Assembly (NCBI RefSeq): GCF_052324685.1
Contig: NC_135212.1
Span: forward strand, 13,503,410 to 13,567,409
DNA length: 64,000 nt
From: Brachyhypopomus gauderio
Lineage: Eukaryota; Chordata; Actinopteri; Gymnotiformes; Hypopomidae
Direction of reading: 5' to 3'
The notes beneath the pieces are model-generated. The model had not been told where the DNA came from. It saw only the letters and a program-made list of their open reading frames with translations, and searched no databases. Of this stretch, positions 36,904-45,119 are shown piece by piece. The position numbers and the translations under genes were made by a program. Positions within the stretch are counted from its first letter, which is position 1, and the number at the start of each line of letters is the position of its first letter.

Positions 36904-39900
36904 CTCACAGCACTGCTTTAGGGAGAGCGTGGTAATTTCTTTGTTGTTGTTAAATGTTATATTTAATCAAATTTTTTGGTATATAATGCTATGGTTTTAG
37001 CATTTTTCAGCTTGTTATAGACAACAGTCCCTTACAAAAATGTAAACGTTAAAACTTTGTAAACATTTTTAGGGGTGCTCAAGTGTCAAGGTGACAGCTC
37101 CGGACCCTTCCCTGTGGGCGTGCCGTTACGTTGTCTGCGTGTCGCTATGTCCATGTTTGTACTTCCGTGGGTGTTGGTTGTTTGTGAGCGTGTTCGTGGT
37201 CGCACCTGTGCCTTGTCCCGAGATCACGAGGGTACGTGTAAATCACCTATTTAATGTGCGTTTGCACAGTGTCTTGTGCTCGTCTTTGTCTAAAGCTTCG
37301 TGTCTGTGTAAGTGTCATATGTCTGTGCTTGCTCTCCGCACGGAGCTTACACGTCATTGTCCTAATAAACGTTCTGTGTTCACCGTATCTGTCGTGGTGC
37401 CTGCCTCCTACACCCGACCGTTACATCAAGGGCCTAGACACACCTACATTATGTTGCTAAAAGTATTCGCTCACCTCCCTTGACTCACATATGAGATTAA
37501 GTGATATCCTATTCCTAATCCATAGGGTTCAATATGACGTTGGTCCACCCTTTGCAGCTAGAACAGCTTCAACTCCTCTGGGAAGGCTGTCCATAAGGTT
37601 TAGGAGTGTGTTTATGGGGATTTTTGACCATTCTTCCAGAAGCGCATTTGTGAGGTCACATACTGATGTTAGATGAGAAGGCCTGGCTCTCAGTCTCCAC
37701 TCTAATTCATCCCAAAGGTGTTCTATCGGGTGGAGGTCAGGACTCTGTGCAGACCAGTCAGGTGCATCCACACCAGACTCTGTCATCCATGTCTTTATGG
37801 ACCTTGCTTTGTGTACTGGTGCACAGTCATGTTGGAAGAGGAAGGGGCCAGCTCCAAACTGTTCCCATAAAGTTGGGAGCATGGAATTGTCCAAAATGTC
37901 TTGGTATGCTGAAGCATTCAGAGTTCCTTTCACTGGATCTAAGGGGCCAAGCCCAGCTCCTAAAAAACAACCCCACACCATAATCCCCCCTCCACCAAAA
38001 TTTACACTTAGCACAATGCAGTCAGACAAGTATTGTTTGCCAGGCAACTGCCAAAACCAGAATCGTCCATCAGAATGCAAGATGGAGAAGCGTGATTCGT
38101 CACTCTAGAGAACACACCTCCACTGCTCTAGTCCAGTGGCGGCGTGCTTTACACTGATGCTTCTGACGCTTTGCATTGCACTTGGTTGTATGTATGTATG
38201 GTTCAGATGCAGCTGCTCAACCATGGAAACCCATTCCATGAAGCTCTCTGCACACTGTTCTTGAGCTAATCTGAATGCCACATGAAGTTTGGATGTCTGT
38301 AGTGATTGACTCTGCAGAAAGTTGGTGACCTCTTCACACTATGTGCTTCAGCATCCACTGACCTGCTCCATCAGTTTACGTGGCCCACCACTTCATGTCT
38401 GAGTTGCTGTCATTCCCAAACACTTCCATTTTCTTATAATACAGTTCACTGTGGAATATTTAGGAGTGAGGAAATTTCATGACTGGATTAGTTGCACAGG
38501 TGGCATCCTATCACAGTTCCACACTGGAATTCACTGAGCTCCTGAGAGCGACCCATTATTTCACAAATGTTTGTAAAAACAGTATGTATACCGAGGTGCT
38601 TAATTTTATACACCTGTAGCCATTGAAGTGATTGGAATACCTCATTCCGATAATTTGGATGGGTAAACAAATACTTTTGGCAATATAGTGTATGTTCTGA
38701 ATTGATCACAAATAAAGGTTATCATGTCTCGTTCCAATTTTGAAACTATATACAGTACATAAAGAATGTTTTTGTATCATTGATCTTGTTTTCAGGGTTT
38801 GTAAGAGTTCACAGGCTTGATGGCTAAATTCATTAACGTTAAATTTTAATGTTGGATAAGAACGAGTTGATCACAAAATACTGTCAATATTAATATAAAT
38901 TATTTTGTAGGATACTGGTATTTAGCCATGTAGTGCTAAATGTGTGCTAGGCTATTCTAGACAGCTAGTCTAATAATTCCAAAATGAAAGCTATAACTGT
39001 AGCTGTTCAGGAAGGATTTTAAGCATTTCTTTCCAAAACTAATAAACGGATATTTAAAACTTCAAAAGAAGCGCTAATCTTTGGTGTTGGATAATAAGTG
39101 GGCGGAGCATTACACGTTAACGTGACCTCAAAGTATGGTTTGTATTTGTCACATACTGGATACTGTACTGCATACTATTTCGAGGACAAGCATGCAGTAT
39201 CCAGTATGCTGTAGACCATTTCGAACATAGATATGGTTAGCAATGTTGATTGCTGTGGTTTCCAGGTGCAACTTGCACATCCAGCATATCCAGCATTTTA
39301 CATCCAGCATCTCAAGATCATCTTGAGCTCATCTCAAGCTGGAAATACAGTATATTTTACAATTTATTAAGGGTGCATTTAGCAGCCCACAGTACTGTAA
39401 ATGACTGTAAATTACCACAGCTCAAAATACTGTAAATTACCACAACCACTGTATTGTAAATCACCACAGCACACAGTAAATTACCACACCAACTCTAAAT
39501 TACACTACTGATGGTCTGACAGTAGGAGTTTAATCGCTATGCTGAGAAAGTCTTTTTTCATGATTAAAATAATACCAGATAAACATGGCAGGAGGCCTCA
39601 TATAGTATTTTAGGTAATTAAATGTGTTAATTCACAGTTCACTCAAACAAATAGGGCTGTTTATGAGGGCTATTTGCAACAGTTTTCTGAAGCTACCAAG
39701 GAGTCCCATCAACAGCCTACATACAAAACACGCCCAGTGATCCAAAACTCCCCCTGTCCTCCACATCCAATGCCTGCCTTATATTTAGAAGATCTTTGTG
39801 GCCAGAGGGTTATAAACTTGACATTCTGATAATAATGTTGCTTTAGTCTCTTGTGTAATCACATGCAATTCACACAATCCTAACATCAAACAAGCAGTCA

Positions 39901-40800
39901 TTACTCGAGGTGATTCAATTTGAAGGTGTGTCTTATAGTCTGGGAGATGTGTCTTGTGGGTTGGCTTGTTTGTAAAAAGTCTGCAAGCTGTGAATAGACC
40001 CTTCTGTAGTTATGGGCACAAATTCTATTTATTTATTTAGTATTTTTTTAAAGGTCCAAGAAACCTAATGTAAAAACACCAATACACAATATGCTTGAGT
40101 CAGATTAGTTATACAACTTGTCCTGTCCTGTGTCTACTCACCCACACCCATCAACTTCCAGAAAAAAACAAGAAGGAAAAATCCCTCTGCTCATGAAAAG
40201 AACGTGTCACAAACAGACAGAAGTGGGGGCGTTTCTTCCTTGGGGAGCCGTTTCAGTGCATGGCGCTGTTCTCCCAAGATCAACATGTAGTCTGGCTCCT
40301 TCTGTGTGAGCCTGATAAAGCCACTCTCGCGCCCTCACAAACTCCTCTTCCCATTTAGCTATTTGTAAAATTTTAACCCTTCACCATATGTTAGCATTAT
40401 TAGCCAGAAATAGTAGCCACCTAATTACAATCACAAATGGAGAAGCAGAGAAGATACAGTACTTCAAAGGGCAAAGAAAAAGGCCTCAGAGTGATTGTAA
40501 CAATTTCCTTCAGCTCTGCGTTCTAGCAGCTCTGTGTTCTAGCAGCTTTGTGTTTCCTTCAGCTCTGTGTTGTCGCAGCTCTGTGTTCTAGCAGCTCTTG
40601 CCAGTTGTCCTGTGTCTACATGGAGTGCCATCCCTTCACTCGAACTACCTCACACTAATGTGTGGAATTTACAACAGCAGCTACCAAAACAATGACTGTG
40701 TTTCTAAGGTGCTTTCACTTTCAAAAAAGGAAAGTTAATTAAACAGTTGTATAAAAGCAGATTAAGCCAATCTGCACTATCGAGAGAGAGAGAGAAAAGA

Positions 40801-40845
<45 letters not shown>

Positions 40846-42329
40846 CCCATTGAACATTCACACAAGCCATAGTAAATAGTCCAAGTCTCTATTAACAGGC
40901 TGGTCAGAGACACAGGATCTTTAGTTATGACCTGTAGTAGTTGTGGGGGTTTCCTGCCGGTGGCTGAGTCCTGCATGGTCTCCGTCTGGATCACAGTGAG
41001 TCAGACTCGTAAACTGTAACATCAGGAGGCTTCCGAGGTCCAACTCTAGTTTCTAATGTCCACCCACTGGTTCAGAGTCGCATCACATTTTTGCTTAACT
41101 CAAATGACAGAGGTGGTCACATGCAACCTGATTCAACATCACAAACTAAAAATAGATCATTAAAACCGCATGACTGACATTTTCTCTTGCATTTTTTAGA
41201 CTGCATTTTATTTCTCGCAGATGAATTCAAACCTTTTGCTTAAGATTCCCACCAGTCGGAGGTTCGTGTGATGGCCTTTACCTTCTGCCGCGTTTTACTC
41301 AGGCAACAAGCCTTGTAAAGTTCTCATATATACTATAAATGTCAGGAAACCCGATTCATATCAACACGTCTGTTCAAATGTCAGTGTCCAGGAGCCACTG
41401 AGAGATACAACTGATTTTAGTTAACTGTTCGTTTCATTCCTGGTTTCGCAGTTGCATCTTCTAAACACGGTAATGGTGCACAACGATGTGGCACTCACTG
41501 GAACTCCCAGCATGCCCTGCGACTCCTCACAACATGTACACTAATTAATTAATATTAAGGTTAATAGCGTGGTTGATTTGTGAATATACGTGCTTGGTCT
41601 TGGTCTCTCTTGCTTTCTTTATTAGCAATTCAGAGTGCTAGCATGTCTGTTATTTTAGTTACTCAGTCCCCACTTATCTTGTCAGTCCGTTGCGACTGTG
41701 TCTAGAAAATAATGTTCTTGTCGGTGCTATGATGCTTAGCGGTGACTTTTTCGCATTGCCGCTGCAGTATTATAAAAACAAGTGTGTATGAGAGTCAGAA
41801 CCAAAATTACAGACAGTGTGTGAAAAAAAAAACATGATTGTCATAACTGTCAAATGAGCTCTATAAAGTTCTGTAAACTTGATCTGTAACAAACCTCAGA
41901 TAAATGAGTGTTGTTGAGCTGAACAAATGCCATTCTAGCTTACCAGTTCAAACTCTTTAGCCTCATAACTTTATACACCACATGTACTGCCTACTCACCA
42001 AACCTTTTCTATGAGGGTTTTACTAAATGGTCATTATTTAGTAGTGCCCGACATGCACTGAAAGTGAAAAGCCTTGAAATAAATTAGTGCAAAGCGTCTG
42101 GATGGCAAAGACTGGATGGCAAAGCATCTTGAAACTTTTTATTAGAATATTCATTCATTGTTTTCTATTCTGAGCCTCAAACTAGTGCAGTAACATCCAT
42201 ACGTGGCGTGAGCTCTATCATACGTGCACACATATGCATACACGCTCACATGCATCAAACGTTTATTCCTGCAGACAATCACACACGAACGCATGCGCGT
42301 ACACGCACACACACGTACACAAACACACG

Positions 42330-42393
<64 letters not shown>

Positions 42394-43817
42394 AAGTTTG
42401 TAAATGCAGCTTGCAATACTATTAAAGAATTTAGAACAGAATACAGTGGAATCTGGAGGTCAGGTCTAGAACTGTCAGGTATCAGGACAAAGTGCATTTG
42501 ATGTGGGTGAACGTGAGTGTGATGTGGGAAGAAACGTGTGTGCGGTCTGGTGGTTCTGACCCGTATTTGACTGAAGCAGCCTGATGTTCAAGGTCGTCAG
42601 AGGACACGCTGTTCAAACACCCTTGTGTGAACTGACCCGTCACTCTGGGGTCACCAGTGACTCTAGTGTCATCTGCAAACTTAAGGGGTCTGTGGAGGAC
42701 TGTACAGGTCTGTTCAGGTTTCCTTTACACTTTTATCACTGACTTTTCAATTAATTAATGAATTTATACATTAATTAATGTTAATTAATTAATTGAGCCC
42801 TTGTCTTTAAAAAAATCATTTAGACCTAGTATAGTACGTGTCCACTATTCATAAATATCTCCGTCACTAAACCTTCTATTTATTAGGTGTTTTTTCTGTT
42901 CATGAAGAAGAGATGTTTCTCCATGATGCCTCAACATCATGACGTCTGTCTCAACCCTAGACCAGATCACCATTTACCTTAACCAGACTGTAATCTCCAT
43001 CCTTAACCAGACTATAATCTCCATCCCTCTGATGTTGGGGAACATTTTAGGAGCGTTCGTATTTTAGTTAGCCTTTAGATGCATGCAACAAAGCACACAT
43101 CCGCACAAACACACAAAACACACAGACACAGAAAGTGCTACAGATGTCTTAAATCTGCCTGACAGCCAACATGCCCCACCAGTGGGTGGCAGCACTGGAT
43201 ATTGTTGTCAGCAGGTCGGCGCGTCTGTCCCAGCACGACACATGTGGGATCGTCTCTCCAGCCCGGTGCTCTGGTGTGAGAAGATAGTATCACTTACCAC
43301 TAATACAGACACAGCAACCAAATCGCTCCAAATGTCAGACAGGTGACGAAAGGCCAGCAGAGATCTGATACCAGACCCAGGAAGTACAATGGAACCAACC
43401 CATGAAGAAGAGACTAGTGTATTTTCTTTCTAACTGTACGCAACTGAGTCATCAGACTACACGGCAGCAGTATGCACTAGTCTATTTAGAAGCCCTGTGT
43501 GCTTAAAGGACTTGATGACTTTTCTTTGGTAGACATCACAGGAAACACATGACCATATGTCCATATCCCTGTCTGTCCTCAGAGAACAGAGAAACTTCTC
43601 CCTTGCACAATGGGGCCACTGTGCATATTCCACTAGAGCAGCGGGTAGAGCACATCAGGACCAGTAGGACACCACACACAGTAGGACACCACACACAGTA
43701 GGACACCACACACAGTAGGACACCACACACAGTAGGACACATTTCTGACCACAAGCAGAATAATCCAGTACTATAAAACCTCTATAATCCAGTACTGTTT
43801 TCCCTGTCAAATCATGT

Positions 43818-43898
<81 letters not shown>

Positions 43899-44634
43899 CA
43901 AGGTGACTACTCATCTATAAAAGATAAGTCACCTTTTAACCCCACTAATTTTAATAGATTCCCCCTGCTTCTGTCAGCTCTAGGAGAAATACATTGTGCC
44001 TTCGTTGCATTAAACATTCCCTACTCCACTGAGACACCACTGGGACTAAAGTACATTCAATCCAGATCAACACACATCCCAGAACTGCCCTGGAGTTTGG
44101 GTCATTACATTCTGATCACCTGTGCCGTGTTAGTGTCAGACACCATCAAGGACTCATAGGCAGACCCAGGAAAAATGTGCTTCAAACAAATAAACTTTTC
44201 TTCTGCTAGTCCTTACACCCACAGTAGTACACTGCATTTCACACTCCATGACACCGATGCATATACATGTTGCACCACAATATCAAAACTCTTAACGCTA
44301 GTGTCTGGTCTCAGATGACAGTTCCTTCACTCAGCCCTGAAGAAGGAAGATCTCGGGCAGCTATTCGCACTGACACTGCTGTCACATTAGTAACGGCAGT
44401 CGGCAACACAGAATGAAAAAAAAATGAAAGAAATGTATTTAAATAACACTAAAAACACGGAAATAATGAATTAATTTTAGTTCTGCTTTGAATATGTTTA
44501 TTGAATGCACTTGCATATGTAACGATCGTATCGTTTATTTCACAAGATTCGTGCATATGTGCAAATAGTCGATTGCTCTAACAGAAGAAAATGAGGGAAC
44601 ATCAGATGGTCGTACCTTGATTGTCCTCATCCAT
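11057..44634 (-). CDS. cyth3: Cytohesin-3 (ARF guanine-nucleotide exchange factor), complete
   Basis: Cytohesin-3 (GRP1/ARNO3) loads GTP onto ARF GTPases at the plasma membrane, to which its PH domain is recruited by phosphoinositides. Coding exons on the minus strand are 44634-44616, 23529-23447, 22691-22627, 21506-21440, 20984-20866, 20586-20506, 19961-19849, 19012-18864, 18289-18178, optional 16670-16668, 13243-13167, 12876-12805, 12316-12162 and 11129-11057. All phases join, giving 394 aa (395 with the microexon); the human protein is about 400. Layout: coiled coil about 8-60, Sec7 about 62-250 with the catalytic glutamic finger LPGEAQ (E156), PH about 260-377, then a basic tail. The tail [19 protein letters not shown] is that of cytohesin-3 rather than cytohesin-1 or -2. 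One intron uses a GC donor. Intron 1 is 21 kb and full of repeats. Linkage to rac1 matches human 7p22. Confidence 0.95.
14030..14192. mobile_element. Short inverted-repeat element (hAT-type MITE candidate)
   Basis: A 163-bp segment starts CAGGCATGGCCGGAGTG and ends with the near-exact inverse (reverse complement CAGGCAGAGCCGGAGTG). The interior has the segments GGCCCAAAATTA and GGCCCATCGGGAATCCTCCC seen in fish MITEs. No clean 8-bp target duplication is visible, since the flanking bases only partly match. It lies in a cyth3 intron. Confidence 0.55.
14418..14502. repeat. Short tandem repeat of ~16 bp (gtctcacaccaggtac)
   Basis: Five variant copies of GTCTCAC.CC(A)GTA(C/T) in a row inside the cyth3 intron between coding exons 9 and 10. 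Confidence 0.75.
15102..15189. repeat. (TA)n microsatellite
   Basis: About 44 TA units, the longest TA tract in the window, within a cyth3 intron. Confidence 0.95.
15591..15660. repeat. Compound (GT)n(TA)n(CA)n, self-complementary
   Basis: GT units, then a TA core, then CA units. The GT and CA arms are complementary to each other around the TA core, so this tract can fold on itself. Confidence 0.9.
16668..16670 (-). CDS. cyth3: Candidate 3-nt cyth3 microexon (GAG), di-/tri-glycine switch
   Basis: On the minus strand a long pyrimidine-rich tract (about 16705-16676) ends in CTCACTCAG. It is followed by GAG (16670-16668) and immediately by a good donor, GTAGGTGACC. The upstream exon ends on a single G (18178) and the downstream exon starts with GA, so adding GAG turns LGGR into LGGGR without changing frame. 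Mammalian cytohesins 1-3 are known to use exactly such a GAG microexon. The two-glycine PH domain is selective for PIP3, whereas the three-glycine form also binds PIP2. I searched the intron by eye for AG-GAG-GT, and this is the site with a convincing acceptor. Confidence 0.8.
16840..17475. repeat. 31-bp minisatellite, ~20 copies
   Basis: The unit is GTAAACACTACATGAGGCAC followed by CACACATGTAC. Copies are mostly intact with scattered substitutions (acgtgaac, cttcatgag, ggcagca). It lies in the cyth3 intron between coding exons 9 and 10, starting only about 170 bp upstream, in transcript sense, of the GAG microexon. In the transcript the unit is rich in UGUGUG and UUUACG. Confidence 0.95.
17912..18108. 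repeat. 23-bp minisatellite, ~8 copies
   Basis: The unit TAACACAAAGGGACTGAGCT plus three variable bases repeats about eight times, with one shortened copy near 18056-18075. It sits 70 bp downstream, in transcript sense, of cyth3 exon 18289-18178. Confidence 0.92.
18178..20984 (-). CDS. cyth3: cyth3 Sec7-domain exons
   Basis: Five exons encode most of the Sec7 domain and the linker to the PH domain. Exon 20984-20866 reads [20 protein letters not shown] and ends in DYLGE. Exon 20586-20506 reads [20 protein letters not shown]. Exon 19961-19849 reads [20 protein letters not shown] and contains the catalytic glutamate (E156) that displaces magnesium and phosphate from ARF-bound GDP. Exon 19012-18864 reads [20 protein letters not shown] and continues [17 protein letters not shown]. 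Exon 18289-18178 reads [18 protein letters not shown] and ends in WLLKL plus G. No break or missing catalytic residue was seen. Confidence 0.95.
20195..20412 (+). mobile_element. LINE 3' tail (L2/Rex1-type)
   Basis: The sequence 'ggttcccttttgagtctcgg', 'gggagtttttccttgccact', 'tgctcattagggattt' and 'gttgtaaaaactctatatga' followed by 'ataaactt' is the standard 3' untranslated tail of an abundant fish LINE. No coding part is attached, so it is 5'-truncated. It lies antisense in a cyth3 intron. Confidence 0.7.
21081..21213. mobile_element. Near-perfect hairpin MITE (arms ~55-60 bp)
   Basis: The left arm starts CATGCCTGACCAGGGGTGAG at 21081, and the right arm ends with the exact inverse CTCACCCCTGGTCAGGCATG at 21213. 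The inner parts (TTTCCCGAAACGTTCTTAGC and GAAGTACTTAGCACTACGAA) also pair with few mismatches, leaving a loop of about 13 bp near 21145. No coding sequence is present. In the cyth3 transcript this would form a long stem roughly 100 nt upstream of exon 20984-20866. Confidence 0.85.
21440..23529 (-). CDS. cyth3: cyth3 coiled-coil exons 2-4
   Basis: Exon 23529-23447 reads [20 protein letters not shown] then ELMDDIE. Exon 22691-22627 reads [20 protein letters not shown] then E. Exon 21506-21440 reads [20 protein letters not shown] then KK. Together they form the amino-terminal heptad region through which cytohesins dimerise and bind partners such as GRASP and CYTIP, plus the start of Sec7. Exon 4 ends CCCAAAAAG|GCAAGTC, so the intron starts with GC rather than GT. 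The reading phases on both sides require this junction. Confidence 0.93.
21680..21880. repeat. ~50-65-bp diverged tandem repeat, four copies
   Basis: Variants of 'ggtttatcaaaccgctaaca', 'cctaacattacagtcagttt' and 'aaggaatgatg' follow one another four times in cyth3 intron 3. The copies are diverged. Confidence 0.65.
22211..22306. repeat. (CA)n microsatellite
   Basis: About 48 CA units in cyth3 intron 3, read as GU repeats in the transcript. Confidence 0.95.
22775..22970. repeat. 42-bp minisatellite, ~4.5 copies
   Basis: The unit starts GATCAGCCCAGTGCTCCCAG and continues TTCTGTGT(A/G)TCCCACTCCAACT. Copies are nearly identical, and because 42 is a multiple of three both strands stay open as a 14-residue peptide repeat. 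It lies 85 bp from cyth3 exon 22691-22627, in intron 2. Confidence 0.92.
23323..23393. repeat. (GT)n microsatellite
   Basis: About 35 GT units ending 54 bp from cyth3 exon 2, on the 3' side in transcript sense. Confidence 0.95.
24133..24478. repeat. ~32-35-bp C-rich minisatellite, ~10 copies
   Basis: The unit is CTACCCCAACTAAACCACTC followed by CCCAATCACCACCCC (35 bp) or CTTAATCATCC (shorter). The two forms alternate, and terminal copies decay. It is in cyth3 intron 1. Confidence 0.9.
24895..28560. repeat. Large 31-bp minisatellite (~118 copies) with higher-order structure
   Basis: The unit is GGAGAGTGGGGTTGAGGTAT followed by AGTGGGTGTGG, 31 bp. Variant units carry TGCGG, GGCCGG, GGCCAGG or TGTGGTG at the end. 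A distinctive variant (ATAATGGGGCC) starts at 25231, 25510, 25758, 26037, 26688, 27153 and 27432; the spacings are 279, 248, 279, 651, 465 and 279 bp, all multiples of 31. The minus strand has no stop in any phase of the unit, so it yields a 1235-codon open frame of proline/threonine-rich 31-residue repeats. This is an artefact of the array, not a gene. It lies in cyth3 intron 1. Confidence 0.97.
29440..30075 (+). pseudogene. L2-like LINE, C-terminal part of ORF2
   Basis: Across shifting frames the plus strand reads [20 protein letters not shown] then [46 protein letters not shown] then [13 protein letters not shown], and [15 protein letters not shown]. This is the conserved tail downstream of reverse transcriptase in L2/Rex1-type LINEs. 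Stops and frameshifts show that it is dead. It lies in cyth3 intron 1, antisense to the gene. Confidence 0.8.
30076..31170. other. cyth3 intron 1 sequence, no gene recognised
   Basis: The first few hundred bases may be 3' UTR of the adjoining LINE. A 14-base A run is at 30546-30559. No exon was recognised on either strand. Confidence 0.45.
31171..31228. repeat. 14-bp tandem repeat, four copies
   Basis: TGTGGACAGGACGA is present four times in a row (the first copy varies). Confidence 0.9.
32290..32371. repeat. Interstitial telomere-like block, partly head to head
   Basis: A run of TTAGGG-like hexamers (ctagggttagaattaggact, agggttagggttagg, ggggctagggctagggttag) turns directly into CTAACCCTAACCCTA. 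Vertebrate telomere repeat is thus present in both orientations at one junction near 32356. It is short and degenerate. Confidence 0.75.
32547..32647. repeat. G21 run and (GT)n microsatellite
   Basis: A run of about 21 G at 32547-32567 is followed, after 29 bp, by about 25 GT units (32597-32647). Confidence 0.92.
32985..33132 (+). mobile_element. tRNA-derived V-SINE-type element, old copy
   Basis: It contains a box-B-like ATAGGTTCAAGTCCCAGG and the tail TGTAAGTTGCTCTGGGTGAG followed by TTTGTTTGCCAAATGCTGAA. The tail is the conserved 3' domain shared by fish V-SINEs (GTAAGTCGCT..GGATAA.GCGTCTGC.AAATG). Confidence 0.65.
33856..34054 (-). mobile_element. tRNA-derived V-SINE-type element
   Basis: On the minus strand the head reads GCAGTCATGGTCTGGTGGTT with box A, then box B as GGGTTCAATTCCCAGACCTG. 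The tail (AAGTCGCTCTGGATAAGGGC then GTCTGCCAAATGC) ends at 33856. It matches the plus-strand copy at 62192 throughout, so it is nearly full length. A short acttactt duplication is inside. Confidence 0.85.
34060..35000. other. cyth3 intron 1 sequence, no gene recognised
   Basis: There is a 146-codon open frame on the minus strand at 34793-34353, but it has no recognised domain, no clear splice logic and ordinary composition. It is left unassigned. Confidence 0.4.
35006..35115. repeat. Purine-rich (GAGA/GGA) tract
   Basis: About 110 bp with almost only A and G on the plus strand. Such tracts can form triplex (H-DNA) structures and are polypyrimidine in the cyth3 transcript. Confidence 0.8.
35346..35475. 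repeat. Degenerate (CA)n tract
   Basis: CA-rich sequence with frequent CACTCA, CACGCA and CATGCA interruptions. Confidence 0.9.
36082..36196. repeat. Degenerate ACTACTAC-type repeat
   Basis: Variants of CTACTACATACTACTACAG follow one another over about 110 bp. Confidence 0.75.
36682..36900. repeat. ~46-50-bp tandem repeat (3 copies) running into (GT)n
   Basis: TTACTGTATCCACTACACCA followed by CAGTCATAGTACCATGTG is present three times (from about 36683, 36730 and 36780), each copy ending in a longer GT tract: about 5, then 8, then 43 units. The GT tract was probably seeded in the unit and has expanded in the last copy. Confidence 0.9.
37079..37430 (+). mobile_element. Solo LTR with 5-bp target duplication (Gypsy-like)
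   Basis: A 342-bp segment (37084-37425) starts TGTCAAGGTGACAG and ends CCGTTACA, that is TG...CA, and is flanked on both sides by TCAAG (37079-37083, 37426-37430). Near its 3' end it carries a poly(A) signal (CCTAATAAACG) followed by a GT-rich stretch, as in the R-U5 part of an LTR. No internal retroviral-type genes adjoin it, so this is a solo LTR left by recombination. Confidence 0.82.
37445..38692 (-). mobile_element. Tc1-like DNA transposon, defective
   Basis: The ends are inverted repeats: the left begins TACATTATGTTGCTAAAAGT, and the right in reverse complement begins TACACTATATTGCCAAAAGT. The 1248-bp length is normal for the family. On the minus strand 38080-37529 reads part of the DDE transposase, including [15 protein letters not shown] with the second aspartate and [20 protein letters not shown] with the final glutamate, ending [13 protein letters not shown]. 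The amino-terminal DNA-binding half (38081-38600) has stops and shifts, so the copy cannot make a full enzyme. It starts 15 bp after the solo LTR's target duplication. Confidence 0.9.
38700..40780. other. cyth3 intron 1, AT-rich, no gene recognised
   Basis: It contains an imperfect palindrome (39152-39208) and a short repeat of 'ctgtaaattaccaca' near 39395-39490. The segment 40490-40600 repeats 'agctctgtgttctagc' about five times. No exons were recognised. Confidence 0.45.
39152..39208. repeat. Inverted repeat, 14-bp perfect arms
   Basis: CATACTGGATACTG at 39152-39165 is exactly inverted as CAGTATCCAGTATG at 39195-39208, and the palindrome may extend with mismatches. It resembles fish palindromic MITEs with 'catactatttcga' motifs. 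Confidence 0.6.
40783..40841. repeat. (GA)n microsatellite
   Basis: Nearly pure GA tract of about 29 units with one AAAAGAGAGG interruption. Confidence 0.93.
40842..42200. other. cyth3 intron 1 sequence, no gene recognised
   Basis: No exon, repeat family or regulatory element was recognised between the GA and CA microsatellites. Confidence 0.45.
42270..42389. repeat. (CA)n microsatellite with degenerate flank
   Basis: A degenerate CACGCA/CATGCG stretch leads into about 30 pure CA units (42330-42389). Confidence 0.93.
43663..43741. repeat. 17-bp minisatellite, ~4.7 copies
   Basis: AGTAGGACACCACACAC restarts at 43663, 43680, 43697, 43714 and 43731 without a mismatch until the last copy. Confidence 0.93.
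43816..43892. repeat. (GT)n(GA)n compound microsatellite
   Basis: About 13 GT units are followed by about 24 GA units. Confidence 0.93.
44616..44634 (-). CDS. cyth3: cyth3 coding exon 1 (19 nt)
   Basis: On the minus strand ATGGATGAGGACAATCAA plus G encodes MDEDNQ and one base, followed by the donor GTACGACC. The split codon G|TA completes the V of the [11 protein letters not shown] sequence that opens exon 2 at 23529, as in human cytohesin-3 (MDEDG...[11 protein letters not shown]). The amino terminus is several residues shorter than the human glycine-rich one. The assignment rests on the MDED start, matching phase and the CpG-rich sequence upstream. Confidence 0.88.
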
Positions 44635-44639
44635 ACTTG

Positions 44640-45115
44640 CTGAAGGAAACAGCGACGAGACGGTCCACGATCACCAAGGATCAATGAAATGCTCCAGCTC
44701 AGATGTTGTATATTGCAATATTGGTTTTGTGTTGAAGACTACATTTAAAGACAGGTCGCCTCAGACGGACGGGATGTGCCGCGTGCTGGAGTCTGACATA
44801 AACGTACGTTCTGTGTCACGCGCGCAGTCCTCGCGTTAATCCGGTATCCCCGTCGGATGTTCCCGAGCGCCCTGGGCAGGAGGTTACCGTCAGCTCTCCG
44901 GAGAAACGTCCTCCTCCTCCTTCTGCTCCACTCGCTCCTCTTTCCGACAGGGGCGTCCGTGGTCCGCGGCGCCTCGCGCTCCACCGAGCCGCACTACGTC
45001 ACCGCCTCGCGCTCCACCGAGCCGCGCTACGTCATCACACTCCGTTCCGCCCGAACCGACCCGGCCGCTACAGACCCGTCCTCACGTCGGGGGAGCAGGG
45101 AGGCAGGAGCCCTTA
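44640..45115 (-). promoter_or_regulatory. cyth3: CpG-rich 5' UTR and promoter of cyth3
   Basis: Directly upstream of the cyth3 start, CpG density rises sharply between about 44745 and 45110 (cgcgcgcagtcctcgcg, ggtccgcggcgcctcgcgct, ccgcgctacgtc). A 27-bp direct repeat near 44970-45024 contains CTCCACCGAGCCGC.CTACGT. TACGTCA/TACGTCAT motifs resembling CRE half-sites occur twice (near 44994 and 45029). This is where a CpG-island promoter is expected. Confidence 0.65.
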
Positions 45116-45119
45116 TGGC

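Noticed and set aside
37529-38080. 183-codon frame as a host gene
   Set aside because: It is the carboxy-terminal part of a Tc1-like transposase lying between terminal inverted repeats.
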